Below are positions 49,699 to 57,671 of a DNA stretch of 64,000 bases, piece after piece. A program made the position numbers and the translations under genes. Within the stretch, counting starts at the first letter, position 1, and the number at the start of each line of letters is the position of its first letter. The stretch is taken from positions 3,658,001-3,722,000 of the forward strand of contig NZ_CP128360.1 of the NCBI RefSeq assembly GCF_030345095.1. The letters are read 5' to 3'. This DNA comes from Solwaraspora sp. WMMA2056 (GTDB lineage Bacteria > Actinomycetota > Actinomycetes > Mycobacteriales > Micromonosporaceae). Below the pieces are notes generated by a model. That model saw only the letters and a list, made by a program, of their open reading frames with translations, ran no database searches and was not told the origin of the DNA.

Positions 49699-52646
49699 TA
49701 AGCTCCCCCTTCGTCCCCGGCGCGGCCGCTGGGCGGGGCACCGACGAAGTTCAGGTAGCTCACCGTAGCGCCTGCCGTACTGAACAGCAGATACAGATCT
49801 CGAACTCCGGACACACCGTGCAGCGGCGTGTCGACGTCCGCCCAGTCGTGCCGGCCTCCCGTCACGGGTACCCGCAGCGTACCGGCGATCGGACCGGTCA
49901 GCGGGTCGTCCAGCCGCAACGTCACGGTCGAGGCGTCGACGGCCCGGCCGGTCGTGGCGTCGTCGGTGCCGCCGCGACAGAGCACGTTGCGCTGGGCCAC
50001 CCGGGCCGTCACCGTGGTCGGGCCAGGTCCGAAGTCGACATCGGTGAAGGCGAGCCAGCCGCCGTCCTGTGTCGCGCTGACCGCCACCCGGCCGTCGACC
50101 TGGTCGGTCGGTGCCACCGCGGCGTAGTCGTCGTTGTCCACCGCCCACAGCGGGCCGGCGAGCGGGTCGCGGGGGCCGATCCGCTCGCCCCGTACGGTCA
50201 GCGTCGCGGTGGCCATCAGGTCGGTGCAGGACCGGCCGACCGCCACCGTGTGCCGGGCCGACTCCACCACCCGTCGCCCCTGGGTGACGTCCCAGGTCGC
50301 CAGGTCGGCGGTGGCCAGCCGGAACCGTACCCGCTCCCGCTGGCCCGGCTCCAGCCGGACCTTGCGGAAGGCCCGCAGCTGGCGCAGCGGCTGCTTGACC
50401 CGCGAGGTGCGCTGCCGGGTGTAGAGCTGGACGACCTCGGTGCCGGTACGCCCGCCGGTGTTGGTGACGGTGACGGTCACCTCGACCTCCTCGGCGGGCC
50501 CCGCCTGCGCGGCGGACAGTCGCAGGTCGTCGTAGGCGAACGTGGTGTAGCTCAGGCCGTGGCCGAACGGGTACAGCGGTTCGCCCCGGAAGTACAGGTA
50601 GGTCGCGTCGGCGGCGATGATGTCGTAGTCGAGCAGGTCGGGCAGGTCCGCCGTGGCGCGGTACCAGGTCTGGGTGAGCCGGCCACCGGGATCGGCGTCG
50701 CCGCAGAGCACCTCGGCCAGCCCGGTGCCGTGCTCCTGCCCGCCGTGGGCCGACCAGACGATCGCCGCGACGTGCTGGTCGGCCCAGTCGACGGCGTACG
50801 GGTAGCTGCTGGTCAGCACCAGCACGGTCTGCGCGTTCGCGGCGTGCACCGCGCGCAGCAGTGCCGCCTGGGCGGTGGGCAGCGCCAGGTCGGTGCGGTC
50901 CTCGGTCTCCCGCCCGCAGACCATCGGATGGTTGCCCAGCACCACCACCGCCACGTCGCACTCGCGGGCCAGCGTCGCGGCCTCCCGGGCACCGTCGCTG
51001 ATCAGCTCGACGGTGAACGCCGCCGCCGCGTCGGCACTGGTGGCGTCGGCCCGCAGCAACCCGTCCGGGTCGATCATCACGTACCGGTCGCGGGCCAGGT
51101 GATGCAGCGCCGTACGGCCGTCGTCGGTGCGGACCAGCCGGAACGTCTCGTTGACCACCCAGCCGCCGGGGCCGGTACGGTCGTCGACCAGGACCCCGTC
51201 GTCGTCTGCGGCCAGATAGCGGCCGTTGGCGACGCCGCGCAGCGCGATCACCCCGTCGCCCCAGTTGAACACGTCGAACCAGCTGTCCGGGACCGCCTCC
51301 GGCGCGGTGGCGGTGACCGGTCCCCCGTCGGCCCGGCCGCTGGCGCGCAGGTACGTGGTGCCGGCACCGACCCGCAGCGCGATCCGGTCGACCCCTTCGT
51401 GGTGGAGTACGGTCGCGCCGGCCAGCCGGGTGGCGAGCCCGGCGCGAGGCGTCACCGCGTACGGCAGCGTTCCCGAGTACCAGTCGGTCTGCACGGTGTC
51501 CGCCAGCGGCCCGATCACGGCGACCCGCCGGATCCGGTCGGCGTCGAGCGGCAGCAGCGGCTGCCCGGCCGGACCGACCGGGGCGTTGCGCAGCAGCACG
51601 ACCGACTCGCGGACCGCGATCCGGGCGAACTCCTGGTGGGCCGGACAGTTGATCATGTCGGTGCCGGCGGCCGTGTACGGGTTCGCCTCCGCCGGGTCCA
51701 GGTCGCCGAGCCGGATCCGTACGGCGAGGACGCGCCGCGCGGCCCGGTCGATGTCGGCCTCGGTCAGCAGACCCTGCGCCAGCGCGGCGCTGATCCGCCC
51801 GATCGTCGGCGCGGCGTCGGTGTCGTCCTCGGTGAAACTGTCGATGCCGGCCCGCAGGGCGGCGGCGTAGCCGGCGACGTGGTCGGGGCGGAACCCCTGG
51901 ACGCCGGCGATGTTGGTGGCGGCGCCGGCGTCGCCGACCACCAGCACGTCGTCGGCGCTCCAGCGGCGCAGCTCGCCGTCGATCAGTGGGCTCAGGTGCG
52001 CCGGAGCGCCGTTGACCAGGTTGTACGAGGCCATGACGGCCACTGCCGCGCCGGCGGCCAGCGGTGCCCGGAAGGCGGGCAGTTCGTACTCGTGCAGCAC
52101 CCGGGGCGGCAGGTTGCTGCTGGTGGTGGCCCGGTCGGTCTCGTTGTTGTAGCCGAGGAAGTGCTTCAGGGTGGGCGCGGTCCGCAGGTAGCGGGGGTGG
52201 TCGCCGCGCAACCCCCGGGCGTACGCGGTGGCCAGTTCGCCGGTGAGCCAGGGGTCCTCGGCGTACCCTTCCTCGTTGCGCCCCCAGCGCGGGTCGCGCA
52301 GCGGGTTGACCACCGGGGCCCACACGTTCAGGCCGATACCGACGGGATCCTTGTGGTGCAGCGCGCGGACCTCCTCACCGACCGCTTCGCCGATCTCCCG
52401 CAGCAGGTCCGGATCCCAGGTCGCGCCGAGCCCGATCGCCTGCGGGAACACCGTCGCGGGGCCGAGCCAGGCCACGCCGTGCAGGGCCTCGGTGCCGGTC
52501 CGGAAGGCGGGCAGGCCGAGTCGGGGCACCGCCGCCTGGTGCTGGTGCAGCAGGGCGATCTTCTCGTCGAGGGTGAGCTGGCCGAGCAGATCGGTGACCC
52601 GGGCGGTGACCGGCAGTTCGGGGTCGCGGAACATGCTGTCGCTCAT
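49698..52646 (-). CDS. GH3 beta-glucosidase with fascin-like insertion and C-terminal CBM6-like domain
   Basis: 982 residues from ATG 52646, no signal peptide, so intracellular. The catalytic domain has LTLDEKIALLHQHQAAVPRL, WGRNEEGYAEDPWL, KHFLGYNN and the nucleophile Asp239 in VVGDAGAATN. An insertion at about 410-560 (DVFNWGDGVIALRGVANGRY and so on) has the repeating pattern of a fascin-type beta-trefoil, like an accessory sugar-binding module placed where other GH3 enzymes carry PA14. The fibronectin-III-like domain follows (LYPFGHGLSYTTF, VTVTNTGGRTGTEVVQLY), then a CBM6-like C-terminus (LAFTDVDFGPGPTTVTARV, VRDLYLLFS). Probable substrates are beta-glucosides such as cello- or xyloglucan-derived oligosaccharides. 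Confidence 0.92.
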   Translation of the reverse strand: MSDSMFRDPELPVTARVTDLLGQLTLDEKIALLHQHQAAVPRLGLPAFRTGTEALHGVAWLGPATVFPQAIGLGATWDPDLLREIGEAVGEEVRALHHKDPVGIGLNVWAPVVNPLRDPRWGRNEEGYAEDPWLTGELATAYARGLRGDHPRYLRTAPTLKHFLGYNNETDRATTSSNLPPRVLHEYELPAFRAPLAAGAAVAVMASYNLVNGAPAHLSPLIDGELRRWSADDVLVVGDAGAATNIAGVQGFRPDHVAGYAAALRAGIDSFTEDDTDAAPTIGRISAALAQGLLTEADIDRAARRVLAVRIRLGDLDPAEANPYTAAGTDMINCPAHQEFARIAVRESVVLLRNAPVGPAGQPLLPLDADRIRRVAVIGPLADTVQTDWYSGTLPYAVTPRAGLATRLAGATVLHHEGVDRIALRVGAGTTYLRASGRADGGPVTATAPEAVPDSWFDVFNWGDGVIALRGVANGRYLAADDDGVLVDDRTGPGGWVVNETFRLVRTDDGRTALHHLARDRYVMIDPDGLLRADATSADAAAAFTVELISDGAREAATLARECDVAVVVLGNHPMVCGRETEDRTDLALPTAQAALLRAVHAANAQTVLVLTSSYPYAVDWADQHVAAIVWSAHGGQEHGTGLAEVLCGDADPGGRLTQTWYRATADLPDLLDYDIIAADATYLYFRGEPLYPFGHGLSYTTFAYDDLRLSAAQAGPAEEVEVTVTVTNTGGRTGTEVVQLYTRQRTSRVKQPLRQLRAFRKVRLEPGQRERVRFRLATADLATWDVTQGRRVVESARHTVAVGRSCTDLMATATLTVRGERIGPRDPLAGPLWAVDNDDYAAVAPTDQVDGRVAVSATQDGGWLAFTDVDFGPGPTTVTARVAQRNVLCRGGTDDATTGRAVDASTVTLRLDDPLTGPIAGTLRVPVTGGRHDWADVDTPLHGVSGVRDLYLLFSTAGATVSYLNFVGAPPSGRAGDEGGA

Positions 52647-52702
52647 GGTGGAACGCCTTCCGGGATCGGCGAGGGCGCCCGCGTCGGGACGGAAGTGGTC
52701 CG

Positions 52703-52716
52703 GCGAACCGCTTCGT
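52703..52716. promoter_or_regulatory. LacI-type operator 1 upstream of GH3
   Basis: GCGAACCGCTTCGT, a palindrome with arms CGAA/TTCG, 57 bp before the GH3 start. It shares its core shape with the stronger site at 52783-52796. Confidence 0.5.
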
Positions 52717-52782
52717 GGGCCCGGGGTGCGGGCAGGCGTCAGTACGAAGTGGAGGGTAGCCGCCTGCCCGGGAAGCGTTGGC

Positions 52783-52796
52783 TCGAAGCGCTTCGA
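52783..52796. promoter_or_regulatory. LacI-type operator 2 upstream of GH3
   Basis: TCGAAGCGCTTCGA is a perfect 14-bp palindrome with a central CG, the classical LacI-family operator form, 137 bp upstream of the GH3 start. The adjacent LacI gene in the same operon is the natural ligand. Confidence 0.72.
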
Positions 52797-52951
52797 CGAC
52801 CGTCCTGAAAAACGCCCCACCGCTGACCGCGTTTCGCACGTGTTAACCGTGGAGCCCTTTGAGGTTGACATCCATCAGCGTCGGCGGTCAAGAGCCGGCC
52901 CGCCACGAATTGATGTCGGTGACGGGCCGCGGTCGACGGCCGATCAGCGGC

Positions 52952-53002
52952 GCTCCGCCGGCGAATGTGCTCCGCCGGCGAATGTGCTCCGCCGGCGGCT
53001 GT
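52952..53002. repeat. 17-bp tandem repeat, three units
   Basis: Three head-to-tail copies of GCTCCGCCGGCGAATGT; the first two are identical and the third has two changes in the last four bases. They lie between the GH3 promoter and the end of the convergent-side ROK gene. The total is too short and lacks variable spacers, so it is not a CRISPR array. Function unknown; it may be slippage-derived. Confidence 0.85.
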
Positions 53003-53042
53003 TCTTCGCCGGCTGAGCGGCGCCGACCCGGGCAGTCGCGGA

Positions 53043-54272
53043 TCAGCCGGCGGACTTGCCCACCGGGGTCGGCATCCGGCCGTTGTCGATAGCCGCGATG
53101 GCCCGCGCCGCGCCACCGACGGCCGCCGCGCCACCGGCCAGCGTGGACGCCGCGAGCACGGTGCCCCCCGCCTGCGGCGCCACGGTACGCGCGGTGAGCT
53201 GCTCCTGCGCGGCCGGCAACAGCCACGGCGTGAGCGGCACGAAGTACCCACCGAGGAGTACCACCTCGGGGTTGATCAGGTTCGCCAGGATGGACACGCC
53301 GGTGCCGAGATGCCGGCCGATCTCGGCCAGCGCGGCCAGGGCCGGTGCCTGGCCGGCGCGGGCCGCCGCCCGGACCCGCTCGATCTCCGGCGCGAAGTCG
53401 GTGACCGGACCGTCGATCTCGGCGTCGGGCAGCACCCGACGGATCAGGGCGGGAATGCCGGCGAGCGCCTCCAGGCAGCCGTTCGCCCCGCAGCGGCAGG
53501 GCGGCCCGGTCGGGTCGAGCTGCAGGTGGCCGATCTCGCCGGTGAAGCCCCGGCCGCCGTGCAGCAGCCGGCCGTCGACCACCAGCCCGGCGCCGATACC
53601 GGCCCCGCCGGTCAGGTGCACCAGGTTCGCGGTGCCGGCGTACGGTCCGTGCCGGTGCTCGGCCAACGCGGCGAGCTGGGCGTCGTTGTCCACGATCACC
53701 TCGTACGTCGGCCCGCGCAGCGCCCGCACGAGGTCGGCGCGCAGGTCCACGTCGCGCCAGCCGAGCTCGGGGGAGAGGCAGACCCGGCCGTCGTGATCGA
53801 CCAGACCGGGCACCCCGACGGTCAGCCCGAGCACCTGCCGGCCCTGCCGGGTGACCCGGGCGACAGCCCGGCCGGCCAGCGCGGCCACCGTGCTGGCCGC
53901 CCGACCCGGGGTGGCGGCCAGACCGGTGAAGGCCCGCCGCCAGGAGAGCACCTCGCCGCCGGCCAGGTCGAGTGCCACGGCGGTGAGGTGGTCGGCGTTG
54001 ATCTCGATGCCGATCGCGGCGTACGCGTCGCCGTCGATCACCAGCATGGTCGCCGGCCGGCCGATCCGGTGCTCGGTCAGCCCGGTCTCGCGAACCAGCC
54101 GCCGGTCGATCAGGTCGGCCACCAGGCTGGAGACGGTGGCCTTGTTGAGCCCGGTGGCGCCGGCGATGTCCGCCCGGGAGCAGGGCGCGTGGGTGCGGAC
54201 GTAGCGCAGCACGACGGCGAGGTTGGTGGCGCGTACGTCAGTGAGGTCCGCCGGCTGCGGGCCGCTCTGCAT
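53043..54272 (-). CDS. ROK-family transcriptional repressor
   Basis: 409 residues from ATG 54272. The N-terminal winged helix is NLAVVLRYVRTHAPCSRADI plus AGATGLNKATVSSLVADLID. The ROK sugar-kinase-like core has TVGVPGLVDHDG, DNDAQLAALAEHRHG, the glycine-rich GGAGIGAGLVVDGRL and the zinc motif GEIGHLQLDPTGPPCRCGANGCLE (first half GEIGHLQLD, then CRCGANGCLE). Such proteins repress sugar-uptake genes and release DNA on binding the sugar. It is divergent from an ABC importer operon, with a candidate operator in the 335-bp space between them, and a matching site occurs 7.8 kb downstream in front of GH31/GH42. Confidence 0.92.
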   Translation of the reverse strand: MQSGPQPADLTDVRATNLAVVLRYVRTHAPCSRADIAGATGLNKATVSSLVADLIDRRLVRETGLTEHRIGRPATMLVIDGDAYAAIGIEINADHLTAVALDLAGGEVLSWRRAFTGLAATPGRAASTVAALAGRAVARVTRQGRQVLGLTVGVPGLVDHDGRVCLSPELGWRDVDLRADLVRALRGPTYEVIVDNDAQLAALAEHRHGPYAGTANLVHLTGGAGIGAGLVVDGRLLHGGRGFTGEIGHLQLDPTGPPCRCGANGCLEALAGIPALIRRVLPDAEIDGPVTDFAPEIERVRAAARAGQAPALAALAEIGRHLGTGVSILANLINPEVVLLGGYFVPLTPWLLPAAQEQLTARTVAPQAGGTVLAASTLAGGAAAVGGAARAIAAIDNGRMPTPVGKSAG

Positions 54273-54485
54273 GGTGATCACGTTACGCCCCGGCCGCCAC
54301 GGCAAGGCCGCTGCCCGTGCGGACGCGCCGAGGTGCCGCACGTCGGGCCGGGTGCCGGCGAGCGATCCGCCGGCCGCCGGGTCGGCGCCGAGGTGCCGGA
54401 CGCGGGCCGGCGTCGGGTGCGCCGCCGTCGCTGCTTCCCGTCATGTCGGTCTCCCTTGTGGCACCTGTCACCGTCGGCTACTTTG

Positions 54486-54504
54486 TTTAGTCACCAGACG
54501 AACT
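54486..54504. promoter_or_regulatory. ROK operator A (importer/repressor intergenic)
   Basis: TTTAGTCACCAGACGAACT, part of a longer imperfect inverted repeat (TTAGT ... ACTAA). It shares 14 of 19 bases with the site at 62253-62271. It lies about 104 bp upstream of the binding-protein start and 214 bp upstream of the ROK gene start. Confidence 0.6.
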
Positions 54505-54607
54505 AACTCTAGCGTGCGAATCGCACCCACACATCCCCCCACTCCGAGCGGAATCGTCCCTGTTTCTCGCGGGCGACCGTTCGCCCGATCACCGAAGGGA
54601 GCGCGCC

Positions 54608-56290
54608 GTGGATCCATCCCTCGCGGGCGCGGCCACCAATCGACGTCGATTCCTGGGCCTGCTCGGCCTGGGTGCCACCGCCGTCGCCGGCGGCGGATTG
54701 TTCACCGGTTGCAGCCGGCCGGCCGGCACCCAGGGCACGGCCACCAACGTCGACTCGATCAGCGCCGTACTGCCCAAGTACCAGCCGGTCGACCTGATCA
54801 CCCCCGACATCGCCGGGGTCCGGCCGATCGCCGACGGCTACCTGACGTACCCCACGAACCTGGTCAAGGCGGTCACCGAGACGCCCGCCAGCAGCGGCCA
54901 GCAGCTCACCGCGATGACCCCCTGGTGGGGCCCGACCCCGCCCGGCCTGGACCGCAACGCGTACCTGCAGGCCGTCAACGCCCAACTCGGCGTGCCGATC
55001 GACTTCAGCGTCCAGGACGGCAACACGTACGCCGACAAACTCAGCGCCGCGCTCGGCGCCCGCGACGTACCGGACCTGCTCTGCGCCCCCAACTGGGAGA
55101 TCGACAAGATCCCGCGCTTCTCCGACGCGGTGAGCGCGCTGTTCGAGGACCTCACCGAGCACCTCGCCGGGGACGCCGCGCTGGCGTACCCGCACCTGGC
55201 GAGCTTCCCCACCGGAGCCTGGCAGTACGCGGTCTGGGGCGGCCGGCTCGCGGCGGTGCCGTGGCCCACCGACGGCCCGTTCCCGTACGCACTGTTCTAC
55301 CGCAAGGACCTCACCGACGCCGCCGGCGTGCAGGCCCCGAAAAGCATCGAGGAACTGTACGAGTTCGGCAAGGCGATGACCGACCCTGCGAAGGGCGTCT
55401 GGGCGTTCGGCTCGGTGTTCAACATGGTGCAGATGTTCTACGGCGTACCCGGCGCGCAGGGCGGCTGGCGGCGTACCGACGGCGGTGGCCTGGAGTTCAA
55501 GTACGAGACCGAGGAGTACCGCGAGGCGCTGGAGTTCACCACCCGGCTGTTCGCCGAGGGCCTGGTGCACCCGGACATCGTCGAGAGCCGTGGCTCCGCC
55601 GACGCCAAGCAGCTGTTCAACAGCGGCCGGATGATCTGCTACGAGGACGGTGTCGGCGCCTGGCGCGGCATGTACTCCGAGCAGCGGCAGATCACCCCCA
55701 CGTTCGACATGCGGCCGGTGCCGATCTTCCACGCCGACGGCCAGAGCGACCCGGTCGCCTGGGGCGAGGAGAAGCCGGTCTTCTACACGTTCGTCAAGAA
55801 GGGCCTGGGCAAGGAACGGGTCGAGGAGATCCTGCGGGTGCTGAACTGGTGCGCCGCCCCGTTCGGCACCGAGGAGTACCACCTGCGCCAGTACGGCGTC
55901 GCCGGCCAGCACCACACCACCGGCGCCGACGGCAGCCCGGAGCTGACCGAGCTGGGCCGCCAGGAGATCGCCGACCAGTACACCTTCCTGGTCGGACGGT
56001 ACCCGGCGATCGTGCAGACCGCCGACGTCCCTGGCTTCGTCGAGGCGCTGCTCGCGTACTCCAACGAGACGGTCAAGTGGCTCGAACCCAACCAGTGGGC
56101 GGGGATCAAGCTGGAGCTGCCGGCCAACTACTCCCGCGTCGGCCAGCCGACCGAGGACAAGATCCTCGACGTACTGCGGGGCCGGCGGCCGACCAGCGAC
56201 CTCGAGCAGATCACCCAGGAGTGGCGCAGCGGCGGCGGTGACGAGGGGCGCGACTTCTTCCGCAAGGCGCTCGAAGACAATAATCGTTGA
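54608..56290 (+). CDS. ABC sugar importer, extracellular solute-binding lipoprotein
   Basis: 560 residues from GTG with GAAGGGAG upstream. A Tat-type lipoprotein signal (NRRRFLGLLGLGATAVAGGG, lipobox LFTGC) anchors it to the membrane. The rest is a family 1 binding protein of the LplA size class (longer than typical 420-aa maltose-type proteins): YADKLSAALGARDVPDLLCA, GPFPYALFYRKDLTDAAGV, LFNSGRMICYEDGVGAWRGM. The two permeases follow 1.38 kb downstream, separated only by an inverted tnpB element, so this was one operon. No ATPase is encoded here; such importers use a shared MsiK-type ATPase. The extreme end is at the transposon junction. Confidence 0.9.
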   Translation: MDPSLAGAATNRRRFLGLLGLGATAVAGGGLFTGCSRPAGTQGTATNVDSISAVLPKYQPVDLITPDIAGVRPIADGYLTYPTNLVKAVTETPASSGQQLTAMTPWWGPTPPGLDRNAYLQAVNAQLGVPIDFSVQDGNTYADKLSAALGARDVPDLLCAPNWEIDKIPRFSDAVSALFEDLTEHLAGDAALAYPHLASFPTGAWQYAVWGGRLAAVPWPTDGPFPYALFYRKDLTDAAGVQAPKSIEELYEFGKAMTDPAKGVWAFGSVFNMVQMFYGVPGAQGGWRRTDGGGLEFKYETEEYREALEFTTRLFAEGLVHPDIVESRGSADAKQLFNSGRMICYEDGVGAWRGMYSEQRQITPTFDMRPVPIFHADGQSDPVAWGEEKPVFYTFVKKGLGKERVEEILRVLNWCAAPFGTEEYHLRQYGVAGQHHTTGADGSPELTELGRQEIADQYTFLVGRYPAIVQTADVPGFVEALLAYSNETVKWLEPNQWAGIKLELPANYSRVGQPTEDKILDVLRGRRPTSDLEQITQEWRSGGGDEGRDFFRKALEDNNR

Positions 56291-56440
56291 CAATCCTCCC
56301 CGCCCTAACCGACGGGGATTCCCTGGGTCGCCCCAGGGGGTTCCTGCTTCGCCGACGACCGCCCCGTCCGAGAGGAGGACTCCCGGTGAGGTCTTACACC
56401 GCCTCCACAGGCAATCACGGAGAGCCCCTCCGCGAGGATG
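56291..56440 (-). ncRNA. probable omega (re)RNA at the tnpB 3' end
   Basis: In TnpB elements the guide RNA overlaps the 3' end of tnpB and runs to the right end of the element. Two stems fit: CCCTGGG/CCCAGGG (56321-56338, 7 bp, 4-base loop) and CCCCG/CGGGG (56298-56317). The guide would then be copied from the flanking host DNA. Its 5' limit is not defined. Confidence 0.4.
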
Positions 56441-57516
56441 TTGCGGGCCGCGTTGACGTCCCGGTCGTGGGTCTGCCCGCATCGGCAGGTCCACGACCGG
56501 ACGGTCAACGGCATCCGCTCGGCCAGTTCGCCGCAGGCGGAGCACAGCCGGGTCGACGGGAACCAGCGGTCGACTACCACCAGGTCCCGGCCGTACCAGT
56601 CGGCCTTGTAGGCCAGCATGGTGCGGAACTGCCGCCAGGCCGCGTCGGAGATGGCGCGGGCCAGACGGTGATTGGCCATCATGTTACGGACGGTCAGGTC
56701 CTCGATCACGATCGTTTGGGTGTCACGAACGAGCCGAGTGGTGAGTTTGTGCAGGTGGTCGCGGCGGCGGTCGGCGATCCGGGCATGAATCCGGGCCACC
56801 TTCAGCCGTGCTCTGGCCCGGTTCGCCGAGCCTTTGACCTTACGGGCGAGGTTTCGCTGGGCGCGGGCCAGCCGATCGCGGTCGCGGCGTTCGTGCCTCG
56901 GGTTGGCGACCTTCTCCCCTGTGGAGAGAGTGAACAGGCTGTCGAGGCCGGCGTCGACCCCGACCGCGTCGGAGGAAGCCGGGGCCGGTTCGATCCGGTC
57001 GTCGCAGAGCAGGGAGACGAACCAGCGGCCCGCCGGGTCCTGCGACACCGTCACCGTCGACGGCGACACACCAGCGGGCAGGGGCCGGGACCACACAATG
57101 TCCAACGGTGCGGTCATCTTCGCCAGGGTCAGCCGGCCGTCCCGCCAGCGGAACGCGCTGGCGGTGTACTCCGCCGACCGCCGCGACCGCTTCCTCGACT
57201 TGAACGTCGGGTACCGGGCCCGTTTCGCCCAGAAGTTGGTGAACGCGGTCTGCAGGTGCCGCAGCGCCTGCTGCAACGGCACCGACGACACCTCGGCGAG
57301 GAACGCGAACTCGTCGGTCTTCTTCCACGACGTGAGCATCGCCGAGGTGTCGTGGTAGGTGACCCGTTCCCGGCGTTGAGTCCACGCCTGCGTGCGGGCG
57401 GCCAGGGCCTTGTTGTAGACCAGCCGGACACAGCCGAACGTCCGGGCGAGCTCGGTGGCCTGCTCCGGCGTGGGGTAGAAGCGGTACCTGAACGCCCGCT
57501 TCACGGTCCTGGACAC
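56305..57516 (-). CDS. tnpB: TnpB RNA-guided nuclease (IS605 family)
   Basis: 403 residues from GTG 57516. The N-terminus is KRAFRYRFYPTPEQATELAR; the RuvC triad is Asp188 (VGVDAGLDSL), Glu272 (VIEDLTVRNM) and Asp353 (HDRDVNAARNILAEG). The zinc ribbon is complete: CSACG and CRCG between Glu272 and Asp353. All catalytic residues are in place, so the nuclease could be active. TnpB cuts the empty donor site guided by its reRNA and so helps the element persist. It is embedded in the ABC importer operon in reverse direction and starts only 156 bp from the permease gene. Confidence 0.92.
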   Translation of the reverse strand: MSRTVKRAFRYRFYPTPEQATELARTFGCVRLVYNKALAARTQAWTQRRERVTYHDTSAMLTSWKKTDEFAFLAEVSSVPLQQALRHLQTAFTNFWAKRARYPTFKSRKRSRRSAEYTASAFRWRDGRLTLAKMTAPLDIVWSRPLPAGVSPSTVTVSQDPAGRWFVSLLCDDRIEPAPASSDAVGVDAGLDSLFTLSTGEKVANPRHERRDRDRLARAQRNLARKVKGSANRARARLKVARIHARIADRRRDHLHKLTTRLVRDTQTIVIEDLTVRNMMANHRLARAISDAAWRQFRTMLAYKADWYGRDLVVVDRWFPSTRLCSACGELAERMPLTVRSWTCRCGQTHDRDVNAARNILAEGLSVIACGGGVRPHRESSSRTGRSSAKQEPPGATQGIPVG

Positions 57517-57671
57517 AGTCCACAGTCTAGCGATTCGATCGGCGAGGCTTGGGGCGGCGGGTGGATGGACGCCGATCCGCCCCGGCAGCGGACCGGCGAT
57601 CCCGGTCACGCTGCGCGGGAGTTCCGTTTCCTGCCCGGCCTGAAGACCGGAGTATCCACGGAAGGAATCCG

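Larger units (their letters stand above)
56288..57560 (-). mobile_element. IS605-type element with tnpB only, inserted in the importer operon
   Basis: The element occupies the space between the binding-protein stop and the permease gene, in opposite orientation. The right end is marked by minus-strand GGGGAGGATTGTCAA (just at the binding-protein stop) and subterminal hairpins, typical of IS200/IS605. No tnpA (Y1 transposase) is present, so it depends on a helper. The left end is not defined; 57560 is a guess. Confidence 0.65.

Noticed and set aside
52952-53002. Possible CRISPR array
   Set aside because: Units are directly abutting with no spacers, only three, and no cas genes are near.
54283-54471. 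Small minus-strand frame in the ROK/importer intergenic region
   Set aside because: Arg/Pro/Gly-rich composition, no ribosome site, and it lies in the regulatory space between divergent genes.
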